From positions 62,001-126,000 of the forward strand of contig NZ_NIQU01000009.1 in NCBI RefSeq assembly GCF_002741105.1: 64,000 bases of DNA, in the 5' to 3' direction. The notes below the pieces were generated by a model. That model saw nothing but the letters and a program-made list of their open reading frames with translations, made no database searches and had not been told where the DNA came from. Each line of letters begins with the position of its first letter. Positions within the stretch are counted from its first letter, which is position 1. The stretch comes from Pseudomonas sediminis (GTDB taxonomy: Bacteria > Pseudomonadota > Gammaproteobacteria > Pseudomonadales > Pseudomonadaceae). The translations under genes were made by a program, and so were the position numbers. Positions 17,603 through 25,356 of the stretch are shown here, in pieces.

Positions 17603-17687
17603 TGTTCTCATCAAGGTCAGTTTTTAATGTGGCAGGTATCCACCGCGCTCGCTTCGGTGGCGCCTGCAACCTGACGAGAACAATACG

Positions 17688-18539
17688 ATGGCCGACATCA
17701 TCACCCTGCGCGACGCCATTTCGCGCCATGTCCAGGACGGCGATTGCGTCGCCCTCGAAGGCTTCACCCACCTGATTCCCACTGCCGCTGCCCACGAGAT
17801 CATCCGCCAGCGCAAGAAAGACCTGCACCTGGTACGCATGACCCCGGACCTGGTCTACGACCTGCTGATCGGCGCCGGTTGCGCGCGCAAGCTGACCTTC
17901 TCCTGGGGCGGCAACCCCGGTGTCGGCTCGCTGCACCGCCTGCGCGACGCGGTCGAGAAGCACTGGCCACACAAGCTGGAAATCAGCGAGCACAGCCACG
18001 CCGCCATGGCCAACGCCTACGTGGCCGGCGCCTCCAACCTGCCGTTCGCCGTGCTGCGTGGCTACCAGGGTTCCGACCTGGTCAAGGTCAACCCGGAGAT
18101 CAAGTTCATCGAGTGCCCCTTCACCGGCGAGAAGCTGGCGGCGATCCCCAGCGTTCGCCCGGACGTCACCGTGATCCACGCGCAGAAGGCCGACCGCAAG
18201 GGCAACGTGCTGATCCAGGGCATCCTCGGCGTGCAGAAGGAAGCCGCCCTGGCCGCCAAGCGCTGCATCATCACCGTCGAAGAAATCGTCGACGACCTGC
18301 AGGCGCCGATGAACGCCTGCGTGCTGCCGACCTGGGCCATCAGCGCTGTCTGCGTGGTACCCGGTGGCGCCCATCCGTCGTACGCCCATGGCTACTACGA
18401 GCGCGACAACCGCTTCTATCAGGCCTGGGACCCTATCGCCCGTGACCGCGACACCTTCACCGCCTGGATCGATGAGTACATCCGTGGCACCGAGGATTTT
18501 GCGCAGTACCAGGCGAAAGTGAATGGGGAGGCCAAGTGA
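17688..18539 (+). CDS. pcaI: 3-oxoadipate CoA-transferase, subunit A
   Basis: A 283-residue CoA-transferase family I alpha subunit that, with PcaJ, moves CoA from succinyl-CoA to 3-oxoadipate. Recognisable parts are GDCVALEGFTHLIPTAAAHEI, SWGGNPGVGSLHRLRD and CPFTGEKLAAIPSVRPDVTVIHAQKADRKGN. It is about 50 residues longer than the PcaI of P. putida and matches the larger CatI type. The TGA overlaps the ATG of the next gene. Upstream lies a strong PcaR operator, so induction by beta-ketoadipate is expected. Confidence 0.93.
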   Translation: MADIITLRDAISRHVQDGDCVALEGFTHLIPTAAAHEIIRQRKKDLHLVRMTPDLVYDLLIGAGCARKLTFSWGGNPGVGSLHRLRDAVEKHWPHKLEISEHSHAAMANAYVAGASNLPFAVLRGYQGSDLVKVNPEIKFIECPFTGEKLAAIPSVRPDVTVIHAQKADRKGNVLIQGILGVQKEAALAAKRCIITVEEIVDDLQAPMNACVLPTWAISAVCVVPGGAHPSYAHGYYERDNRFYQAWDPIARDRDTFTAWIDEYIRGTEDFAQYQAKVNGEAK

Positions 18540-19321
18540 TGAGCGCGTTCAACACCAATGAAATGATGACCGTGGCTGCCGCCCGCCGCCTCGGCAATGG
18601 CAGCGTCTGCTTCGTCGGCATCGGCCTGCCGTCCAAGGCCGCCAACCTGGCGCGCCTGACTCATGCGCCGGAAGTGGTGCTGATTTATGAATCCGGCCCG
18701 ATTGGCGCCAAGCCGAGCGTGCTGCCGCTGTCCATCGGTGACGGCGAGCTGGCGGAAACCGCCGACACCGTGGTGCCGACCGGCGAGATTTTCCGCTACT
18801 GGCTGCAGGGCGGGCGGATCGACGTTGGCTTCCTCGGCGCCGCCCAGGTCGACAAGTTCGGCAACATCAACACCACCGTGATCGGCGATTACCACGCGCC
18901 GAAAGTGCGCTTGCCGGGCGCCGGTGGCGCGCCGGAAATCGCCGGTTCGGCGAAGAAGGTGCTGATCATCCTCAAGCAGGGCCATCGCACCTTCGTCGAC
19001 AAGCTGGCGTTCATCACCTCGGTCGGTCACGGCGAGGGCGGCGACCACCGCAAGCGCCTGGGCCTGCCTGGTGACGGCCCGGTGGCGATCATCACTGACC
19101 TGTGCATCATGGAGCCGGAAGCCGGCAGCAACGAATTCATCGTCACCTCGCTGCACCCGGGTGTGACCCGCGAGCAGGTGATCGAGAACACCGGCTGGCA
19201 AATTCGCTTCGCCGACAACCTGACCACCACCGAGGCGCCAAAAGCCGAGGAACTGGCCGCCTTGCGTGACCTGGAAGCGCGCACCGCTGCCGCTCATGGT
19301 CAGGCTGGAGGTGAGGAATGA
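18539..19321 (+). CDS. pcaJ: 3-oxoadipate CoA-transferase, subunit B
   Basis: A 260-residue beta subunit carrying the glutamate that forms the CoA thioester intermediate, probably in LIYESGPIGAKPSVLPLSIGDGEL. MTVAAARRLGNGSVCFVGIGLPSKAANLARL is the typical N-terminal region. The ATG at 18539 overlaps the pcaI stop (TGATG); an in-frame GTG three bases upstream is possible. It is the larger CatJ-type length. It overlaps pcaF by 4 bases, so pcaIJF are translationally coupled. Confidence 0.93.
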   Translation: MSAFNTNEMMTVAAARRLGNGSVCFVGIGLPSKAANLARLTHAPEVVLIYESGPIGAKPSVLPLSIGDGELAETADTVVPTGEIFRYWLQGGRIDVGFLGAAQVDKFGNINTTVIGDYHAPKVRLPGAGGAPEIAGSAKKVLIILKQGHRTFVDKLAFITSVGHGEGGDHRKRLGLPGDGPVAIITDLCIMEPEAGSNEFIVTSLHPGVTREQVIENTGWQIRFADNLTTTEAPKAEELAALRDLEARTAAAHGQAGGEE

Positions 19322-20523
19322 GCCGCGAGGTATTCATCTGCGACGCCATCCGCACGCCGATTGGTCGCCTCAATGGCGCGCTGTCGGCGGTACGCGCCGA
19401 CGACCTGGCGGCGATTCCGCTCAAGGCGTTGGTGGAGCGTAATCCGCAGGTCGACTGGTCTGCCGTCGATGAAGTGTTCATGGGCTGCGCCAACCAGTCC
19501 GGCGAAGACAACCGCAACGTTGCCCGTATGGCGCTGCTGCTCGCCGGCCTGCCGGAAACGGTGCCGGGCGTGACCCTCAACCGCCTGTGCGCCTCGGGCA
19601 TGGAAGCGGTCGGTGCTGCCTTCCGCGCCATCGCCTCGGGTGAGATGGAATTGGCCATCGCGGCTGGCGTCGAGTCCATGACCCGCGCGCCCTACGTGAT
19701 GGGCAAGGCCGACAGCGCCTTCGGCCGTGGCCAGAATCTGGAAGACACCACCCTGGGCTGGCGCTTCGTCAACCCGCTGATGAAGGCGCAGTACGGCGTC
19801 GACCCGATGCCGGTCACTGGCGACAACGTCGCCGAGGACTACGGCGTCAGCCGCGCCGACCAGGACGCGTTCGGCCTGCGCAGCCAGCAGCGCGCGGCAG
19901 CGGCCCAGGAGAGCGGCTACTACGCCGAGGAAATCGTCCCGGTGGTGATCAAGACCAAGAAGGGCGAGATCGTCGTCGACCGTGACGAGCACCCGCGTGC
20001 CGACACCACCGCCGAAGGCCTGGCCAAGCTCAAACCGGTCAATGGCGAAGGCAAAACCGTCACTGCCGGCAACGCCTCGGGCCTCAATGACGGCGCCTCG
20101 GCGATGATCCTGGCCTCGGCTGAAGCCGTTAAGCAGTACGGCCTCAAGCCGCGCGCCAAGGTGCTGGGCATGGCCAGCGGCGGCGTGGCGCCACGCATCA
20201 TGGGCGTCGGCCCGGTGCCAGCGGTGCGCAAGTTGCTGACTCGCCTGAACCTGGATATCAATGCCTTCGACGTGATCGAGCTCAACGAAGCCTTCGCCGC
20301 TCAAGGCCTGGCCGTCACCCGCGACCTCGGTCTGCCGGACGACAGCGCCAAGGTCAACCCGAACGGCGGCGCTATCGCCCTCGGCCACCCGCTGGGCATG
20401 AGCGGCAACCGCCTGGTGCTGACCGCCGTGCATCACCTGGAAAAGACCGGCGGCAAGCTCGGCCTGGCGACCATGTGCGTGGGCGTCGGCCAGGGCCTGG
20501 CGCTGGCCATCGAGCGGGTGTGA
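19318..20523 (+). CDS. pcaF: Beta-ketoadipyl-CoA thiolase
   Basis: A 401-residue thiolase that splits 3-oxoadipyl-CoA to succinyl-CoA and acetyl-CoA, the last pathway step. Catalytic motifs are NRLCASGMEAVGAAF (acyl-accepting Cys), ELNEAFAAQ, GGAIALGHPLGMSGNR (catalytic His) and MCVGVGQG (second Cys). The N-terminus SREVFICDAIRTPIGRLNGALSAVRADDLAAIPLKAL is typical of PcaF rather than AtoB. The start overlaps pcaJ by ATGA. A long palindromic repeat follows and may end the transcript. Confidence 0.95.
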   Translation: MSREVFICDAIRTPIGRLNGALSAVRADDLAAIPLKALVERNPQVDWSAVDEVFMGCANQSGEDNRNVARMALLLAGLPETVPGVTLNRLCASGMEAVGAAFRAIASGEMELAIAAGVESMTRAPYVMGKADSAFGRGQNLEDTTLGWRFVNPLMKAQYGVDPMPVTGDNVAEDYGVSRADQDAFGLRSQQRAAAAQESGYYAEEIVPVVIKTKKGEIVVDRDEHPRADTTAEGLAKLKPVNGEGKTVTAGNASGLNDGASAMILASAEAVKQYGLKPRAKVLGMASGGVAPRIMGVGPVPAVRKLLTRLNLDINAFDVIELNEAFAAQGLAVTRDLGLPDDSAKVNPNGGAIALGHPLGMSGNRLVLTAVHHLEKTGGKLGLATMCVGVGQGLALAIERV

Positions 20524-20595
20524 GGACAGCTGATTCGAGCGCCTAGGGTGGGCCGGGCGGCGCCACCATGTCCACTACGGCTATTGGTGGAGCGC

Positions 20596-20650
20596 GTAGG
20601 GTGGGCTTTAGCCCACCATTGACGGTGGTGGGCTAAAGCCCACCCTACGG
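20596..20650. repeat. Perfect 24-bp inverted repeat (GTAGGGTGGGC family)
   Basis: Arms at 20596-20619 and 20627-20650 are perfectly inverted, with a 7-nt loop (TTGACGG). The core is CGTAGGGTGGGCTTTAGCCC. It separates pcaF from pcaB and would form a very stable RNA hairpin in either direction. A partial sequence of the same type (TAGGGTGGGCC) begins at about 20546. Confidence 0.9.
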
Positions 20651-20713
20651 CCCTCCCACGGCCGCCGGTTGATGCCACACTAGCCGTACATTTTTTCCAG
20701 GAGCGTTGCGCGC

Positions 20714-22066
20714 GTGAGCAACCAACTTTTCGATGCCTATTTCACCGCGCCGGCCATGCGCGCGATTTTCTGCGACGCCGGGCGGGTGCAGGGCATGCTC
20801 GATTTCGAGGCCGCCCTGGCGCGGGCCGAGGCGCGCGTGGGGCTGATCCCCGCCGAGGCCGTGGCGCCCATCGAGGCCGCTTGCAAGGCCGAGCTCTACG
20901 ATTACCCGGCGCTGGCCCAGGCCATCGCCACGGCGGGTAATTCCGCCATCCCGCTGGTCAAGGCACTGGGCAAGCGCATCGCCGCCACTGACCCGGAGGC
21001 CGAGCGCTACGTACACCTTGGCGCCACCAGTCAGGACGCCATGGACAGCGGCCTGGTGCTGCAACTGCGCGCCGCCATCGGCCTGCTGGAAAGCGATCTG
21101 GCGAAGTTGGCCGGTGCCTTGGCAGCGCAGGCCGAGCGTCATATCGACACTCCGCTGGCCGGGCGCACCTGGCTGCAGCAGGCCACGCCGGTCACCCTCG
21201 GCATGAAGCTGGCCGGTGTACTCGGTGCGGTTACCCGTCATCGCCAGCGCCTGAGCGAACTCAAGCCGCGCCTGCTGAGCCTGCAGTTCGGCGGCGCCTC
21301 CGGCAGCCTGGCGGCGCTGGGCGAGGCCGGTTGGGCGGTCAGCGGTGCGCTGGCGCAGGAGTTGGAACTGACTCTGCCCGAGCAGCCCTGGCACACCCAG
21401 CGTGATCGTCTGGTGGAATTCGCCAGCCTGCTGGGGATGATCGCCGGCAGCCTGGGCAAGCTGGGCCGCGACCTCAGCCTGCTGATGCAGACCGAAGCCG
21501 GCGAAGTCTTCGAGCCGTCGGCGCCGGGCAAAGGTGGCTCGTCGACCATGCCGCACAAGCGTAATCCGGTCAGCGCAGCGGTGTTGATCGGTGCCGCGAC
21601 GCGAGCGCCGGGCCTGGTGGCGACGATGTTCGCCGCCATGCCGCAGGAGCATGAGCGCAGCCTCGGTCTGTGGCACGCCGAGTGGGACACCCTGCCGGAG
21701 CTGTGCTGCCTGGTCTCTGGCGCCCTGCAGCAGGCGCTGCTGGTGGTGCCGGGGCTGGAGGTGGATGCCGCGCGCATGCGCGCCAATCTTGAGCTGACCC
21801 AGGGGCTGGTGTTGGCCGAGGCGGTGAGCATCGCCCTGGCGCAGAAGATCGGCCGCGACGCTGCCCATCATCTGATCGAGCAATGCTGTAAGCAGGCGGT
21901 GCGCGAGGGCGTCCACCTGCGCGCGGTGCTCGGTGCCAACACCGAGGTCAGCGCACAACTTTCCGCTGACGAGCTGGATCGTCTGCTCGATGCAGCACAT
22001 TACCTGGGCCAGGCTCGCCGCTGGGTCGAGCGGGCCGTTGCCGAACACACGCAATTTTCGCGTTAG
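20714..22066 (+). CDS. pcaB: 3-carboxy-cis,cis-muconate cycloisomerase
   Basis: A 450-residue fumarase/aspartase-superfamily enzyme converting 3-carboxymuconate to 4-carboxymuconolactone. The signature GGSSTMPHKRNPVSA (flexible catalytic loop) and GATSQDAMDSGLVLQLR are present. It begins a pcaBDC run; pcaD follows 9 bases later. The ATG-like start is the GTG at 20714 (VSNQLFDAYFTAP), after AGGAGCG. No PcaR site is visible directly ahead, so it may rely on read-through from pcaF or on its own promoter. Confidence 0.95.
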   Translation: MSNQLFDAYFTAPAMRAIFCDAGRVQGMLDFEAALARAEARVGLIPAEAVAPIEAACKAELYDYPALAQAIATAGNSAIPLVKALGKRIAATDPEAERYVHLGATSQDAMDSGLVLQLRAAIGLLESDLAKLAGALAAQAERHIDTPLAGRTWLQQATPVTLGMKLAGVLGAVTRHRQRLSELKPRLLSLQFGGASGSLAALGEAGWAVSGALAQELELTLPEQPWHTQRDRLVEFASLLGMIAGSLGKLGRDLSLLMQTEAGEVFEPSAPGKGGSSTMPHKRNPVSAAVLIGAATRAPGLVATMFAAMPQEHERSLGLWHAEWDTLPELCCLVSGALQQALLVVPGLEVDAARMRANLELTQGLVLAEAVSIALAQKIGRDAAHHLIEQCCKQAVREGVHLRAVLGANTEVSAQLSADELDRLLDAAHYLGQARRWVERAVAEHTQFSR

Positions 22067-22075
22067 GAGTTATCC

Positions 22076-22864
22076 ATGTCTGCCGTACGTCTCGCCGATG
22101 GCGATTTGAACTACCTACTAGAAGGCCCGGCCGGTGCGCCGGTGCTGGTGTTGTCCAACTCGCTGGGCACCGACCTGCACATGTGGGACGCGCAGATCGC
22201 GGCCTTCACCCAGCACTTCCAAGTGTTGCGCTACGACACCCGTGGTCATGGCGCCTCGCTGGTGAGCGACGGCCCGTACAGCATCGAACAGAACGGTCGT
22301 GACGTGCTGGCCCTGCTCGATGCGCTGGACATCGCCAAGGCGCATTTCTGCGGCCTGTCCATGGGTGGCCTGATCGGTCAGTGGCTGGGCATCAAGGCGC
22401 CCGAGCGCATCGAGCGCCTGGTGCTGTGCAACACCGCCGCCAAGATCGGCACACCAGAGGTGTGGAACCCGCGCATCGAGATGGTGCTGGCCGAGGGCGA
22501 GCAGGCCATGCGTGGTTTACGCGATGCGTCGATCTCGCGCTGGTTCACCGCCGATTTCGCCGAGGCCAATCCGGGCAAGGTCGAGCCCATCGTCGGCATG
22601 CTGGCGCAGACTTCGCCCGAAGGCTACGCAGCCAACTGTGCGGCGGTGCGTGATGCCGATTACCGCGAGCAGCTTGGCAGCATAGTCGCGCCGACGCTGA
22701 TCGTCTGCGGCAGTGGCGACCCGGTCACCACCACCGAGGACGGCCGTTTCATGCAGGCGCGTATCGCTGGCGCCGAACTGGTGGAGTTCTACGCCGCGCA
22801 CCTGTCCAACGTGCAGGCCGGTGATGAATTCAGCCAGCGCGTGCTGGATTTCCTGCGCGCCTGA
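22076..22864 (+). CDS. pcaD: 3-oxoadipate enol-lactonase
   Basis: A 262-residue alpha/beta-hydrolase opening 3-oxoadipate enol-lactone to 3-oxoadipate. The catalytic triad can be placed: Ser in CGLSMGGLIGQ (about 94), Asp in VCGSGDPVT and His in YAAHLSNVQ. RYDTRGHGAS is typical of the family. The gene is tightly coupled to pcaB (AGGAG before the ATG). Downstream a REP-like palindrome separates it from pcaC, an unusual break inside the operon. Confidence 0.95.
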   Translation: MSAVRLADGDLNYLLEGPAGAPVLVLSNSLGTDLHMWDAQIAAFTQHFQVLRYDTRGHGASLVSDGPYSIEQNGRDVLALLDALDIAKAHFCGLSMGGLIGQWLGIKAPERIERLVLCNTAAKIGTPEVWNPRIEMVLAEGEQAMRGLRDASISRWFTADFAEANPGKVEPIVGMLAQTSPEGYAANCAAVRDADYREQLGSIVAPTLIVCGSGDPVTTTEDGRFMQARIAGAELVEFYAAHLSNVQAGDEFSQRVLDFLRA

Positions 22865-22877
22865 TCGCCGCTTTTCC

Positions 22878-22930
22878 GTAGGAGCGGGCTCTGCTCGCGC
22901 AAGCGCTTCGCGAGCAGAGCTCGCTCCTAC
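22878..22930. repeat. REP-like inverted repeat (GTAGGAGCG family)
   Basis: Arms 22878-22899 and 22909-22930 are inverted with one mismatch, outer ends GTAGGAGCG and CGCTCCTAC. It fills most of the 89-base gap between pcaD and pcaC. Such hairpins in pseudomonads can stabilise the upstream part of a polycistronic message. Confidence 0.88.
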
Positions 22931-22953
22931 AGATCCAATTCGAGGATTGATCG

Positions 22954-23349
22954 ATGGACGAAAAACAACGCTACGAAGCCGGCATGCAGGTACGCCGCGC
23001 GGTACTCGGTGACGCCCATGTCGACCGCAGCCTGGAGAAGCTCACGCCGTTCAACAGTGAGTTCCAGGAGATGATCACCCGTCACGCCTGGGGCGATATC
23101 TGGACGCGCCCGGGTCTGCCGCGCCATACCCGCAGCCTGATCACCATCGCCATGTTGATCGGCATGAACCGCGAGGGTGAGTTGACCTTGCACCTGCGTG
23201 CAGCGAAGAACAACGGGGTGAGCCGCGAAGAGATCAAGGAAGTGATCATGCAGAGCGCCATTTACTGCGGCATCCCGGCGGCCAACGCCACTTTCCACCT
23301 CGCCGAAGCGGTGTGGGACGAGCTGGGTGTGGAGTCGCTGCAGGACTGA
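22954..23349 (+). CDS. pcaC: 4-carboxymuconolactone decarboxylase
   Basis: A 131-residue enzyme of the CMD/AhpD-like fold that decarboxylates 4-carboxymuconolactone to 3-oxoadipate enol-lactone. RYEAGMQVRRAVLGDAHVDRSLEK, the core WTRPGLPRHTRSLITIAMLI and YCGIPAANATFHLAEAVWDE are characteristic. It is a free-standing protein here, not fused to PcaD as in some bacteria. A strong terminator follows. Confidence 0.95.
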   Translation: MDEKQRYEAGMQVRRAVLGDAHVDRSLEKLTPFNSEFQEMITRHAWGDIWTRPGLPRHTRSLITIAMLIGMNREGELTLHLRAAKNNGVSREEIKEVIMQSAIYCGIPAANATFHLAEAVWDELGVESLQD

Positions 23350-23364
23350 TTGTCGCGAGCAATG

Positions 23365-23405
23365 GAGCGCTACCCGGACCACGCATCCGGGTGGCGCTTT
23401 TTTAT
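23365..23405 (+). terminator. Rho-independent terminator after pcaC
   Basis: AGCGCTACCCGGA pairs with TCCGGGTGGCGCT over a short loop and is followed by a run of T (TTTTTTT). It ends the pca transcript before the convergent flavoprotein gene. Confidence 0.9.
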
Positions 23406-23430
23406 GCCTGCCATCCGTGGCTGGTGAGTC

Positions 23431-25125
23431 TCAGATCGTGGCCGCGTGGCGTCCGGCGATGTAGCCGAAGGTCAGCGCCGGCCCAATGTTGATGCCGCCT
23501 GAGGGGTAGTGTCCGCCCAGGGGGCTGGCCATATCGGTGCCTGCCGCGTAGAGCCCCGGTATCGGTTGGCCACCAGCGTCCAGCACCCGCGCCTGCCCAT
23601 CGGTGCGTAGACCGGCGAAGGTGCCGAAGCAGCCCGGCTGTACCTTCACCGCATAGAACGGCCCCTGCTCGATGGGCGCCACGCAGGGGTTAGGGCCGTC
23701 ATGCTGGGCGTCGCCGCTGCGGCGGTTGAACGGCGTGCTGCCGCGGCCGAATTGCGGGTCTTCGCCTTGACGCGCATGACGATTGAATTCGCTGACGGTG
23801 GTGGCCAGACCAAGCGCGTCGATGCCACAGGCAACAGCCAGTTCTTCCAGGCTCGCGCCGCGCTTGAGGTAGCCATTGCGGATATGTGGCCACAGCGGCA
23901 CCGGAGCCGGGCGGGCGAAGCCCAGACCATAACGGCGCTGAAAGCGGTGGTCGCAGATCAGCCAGGAGCAGGTTTCCTGATCCTCGGGAATGGCCTTGAG
24001 CATTGCGTCGACGTAGTCGTAGTAACCGCCAGCCTCGTTGACGAAACGTTGGCCGTTTTGCAGCACGCCGATGATGCCGGGTTTGCCGCGGTCGATGATG
24101 TGCGGGAAATGGCCGACGCTGCCGTCGGGGTAGGGCACCTTCGACACTGGCGCCCAGGCCACTGGCGAGCGCAGGTCGTCGGCCACGCGTCCGCCAGCGG
24201 ATTCGCCCAGGCGCAGACCGTCGCCGGAGCAACTGAGCGGCGGCAGGGCGAGGTTGTCATGACCGCTGGCATCGCGCGGGAACATCGCCTGGCGCCGCTT
24301 CGGATCGTTGGGAAAACCGCCAGCAGCCAGCACCACCGCTTTGGCGCGGATAGTCATTTCTTCGCCGGCATGCAGCACCACGGCGCCGCATACGCTGCCG
24401 TTTTCGACGATCAGGCGCTGCGCGGGCGTGGACTCCAGCATCTGCACGCCCAGGTCCTGCGCCGAGCGGGCCAGGCGGGCGACCAGCGCCACGCCATTGA
24501 CCAGGTGCATGGCCCGGCCGTAGCGGGCCAGATGATAGAGGTGGCTGGTGAAGCGGCGGATCACGTGCAGCAGCGCCTTGGGCGAGCGGGTCATGTTGAG
24601 GAAGGCGGCCAGGTCAGCGCCGGCCATGATCGGCATGCCCATGAAGGATGTCTCGCGCATGGTCTTGCGTAGGCGTGGCAACAGGTCGAGCACCTCGCGG
24701 CCATCGTAGGGCGCGGCGATGACCTGATGACCGCCGGTGGCAGCGCCGGGCGTGTCACCGTGCATGTCGGGGATGCCGTTGCCATCGACGAACTGCAGCG
24801 CGGTGTGCTGCTCGAAAAACGCCACCATATCGGGGCAGTGCTGCAGAAAGGCGTCCACCAGTTCGGGACGGTAATGCTCGCCGAGTTCGTTACGCAGGTA
24901 AGTGCGCGGCTGCTCGATATCCTCGACGATGCCAGCGCGCTGGGCCAGGGGGTTGCGCGGCGCCCACAGCCAGCCGCCGGACCAGGCGGTGGCACCACCC
25001 AGCACGGCGTCCTTCTCCACCAGAATCACCCGTTTGCCCAGGTGCGCAGCGCTGACTGCAGCGGCCAGACCGGCCGCGCCGGAGCCGACCACCAGCAGGT
25101 CGCAGTCGAGTGGGGCGTTGGCCAT
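23431..25125 (-). CDS. FAD-dependent oxidoreductase, KstD/fumarate-reductase-like
   Basis: A 564-residue flavoprotein. The N-terminal Rossmann motif is DLLVVGSGAAGLAAAVSAAHLGKRVILVEK (about 8-38) and the C-terminal FAD-contact is GGHYPSGGINIGPALTFGYIAGRHAA. This arrangement is that of 3-ketosteroid 1-dehydrogenases and soluble fumarate-reductase-like dehydrogenases, which remove or add hydrogens next to a carbonyl. The substrate is unknown; a cyclic ketone fits the context but is not shown. A palindrome GGAAC-N3-GTTCC lies just upstream (25152-25164), shared with the Gfo/Idh gene at 38866, which suggests common control. Confidence 0.82.
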   Translation of the reverse strand: MANAPLDCDLLVVGSGAAGLAAAVSAAHLGKRVILVEKDAVLGGATAWSGGWLWAPRNPLAQRAGIVEDIEQPRTYLRNELGEHYRPELVDAFLQHCPDMVAFFEQHTALQFVDGNGIPDMHGDTPGAATGGHQVIAAPYDGREVLDLLPRLRKTMRETSFMGMPIMAGADLAAFLNMTRSPKALLHVIRRFTSHLYHLARYGRAMHLVNGVALVARLARSAQDLGVQMLESTPAQRLIVENGSVCGAVVLHAGEEMTIRAKAVVLAAGGFPNDPKRRQAMFPRDASGHDNLALPPLSCSGDGLRLGESAGGRVADDLRSPVAWAPVSKVPYPDGSVGHFPHIIDRGKPGIIGVLQNGQRFVNEAGGYYDYVDAMLKAIPEDQETCSWLICDHRFQRRYGLGFARPAPVPLWPHIRNGYLKRGASLEELAVACGIDALGLATTVSEFNRHARQGEDPQFGRGSTPFNRRSGDAQHDGPNPCVAPIEQGPFYAVKVQPGCFGTFAGLRTDGQARVLDAGGQPIPGLYAAGTDMASPLGGHYPSGGINIGPALTFGYIAGRHAATI

Positions 25126-25151
25126 GGCAGATCTCCATATTTTTATTTATT

Positions 25152-25164
25152 GGAACTTGGTTCC
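25152..25164. promoter_or_regulatory. GGAAC-TTG-GTTCC palindrome
   Basis: A perfect 5-bp inverted repeat with a 3-base spacer, 27 bases upstream of the flavoprotein start in an A/T-rich stretch. Nearly the same sequence (GGAAC-TGA-GTTCT) precedes the Gfo/Idh gene at 38782-38794. It has the form of an IclR- or TetR-type operator. Confidence 0.5.
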
Positions 25165-25310
25165 GGATTTTATGTTGGGGCTGCCGAGGCGCCAAGCACT
25201 GTCGGATGATTCGCCGGGGAAGTGGTGCGGTTAGCGGTCAATTATTGTCGGTGTAGCGCGGATGCAATCCGCGAAAGGCCAGTGATTGCGTCTTGCTCAT
25301 GAGCCGCAAA

Positions 25311-25336
25311 GGTGGACAAGCTGCGCGTTGTCCACC
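25311..25336. repeat. GGTGGACAA/TTGTCCACC hairpin
   Basis: A 9-bp inverted repeat with an 8-nt loop 20 bases past the chemoreceptor stop. It is preceded at 25257-25273 by a CGCGGAT/ATCCGCG palindrome. On the minus strand a short TTT follows, so it may act as a weak terminator. Confidence 0.5.
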
Positions 25337-25356
25337 CTACTGCTCAGCTCCAGCCC

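Noticed and set aside
20596..20650. Inverted repeats as part of a CRISPR array
   Set aside because: Copies are isolated, palindromic and without regularly spaced unique spacers; no cas genes are present.
20645..22054. A 469-codon frame antisense to pcaB
   Set aside because: Mirror of a well-supported gene with biased composition and no ribosome site.
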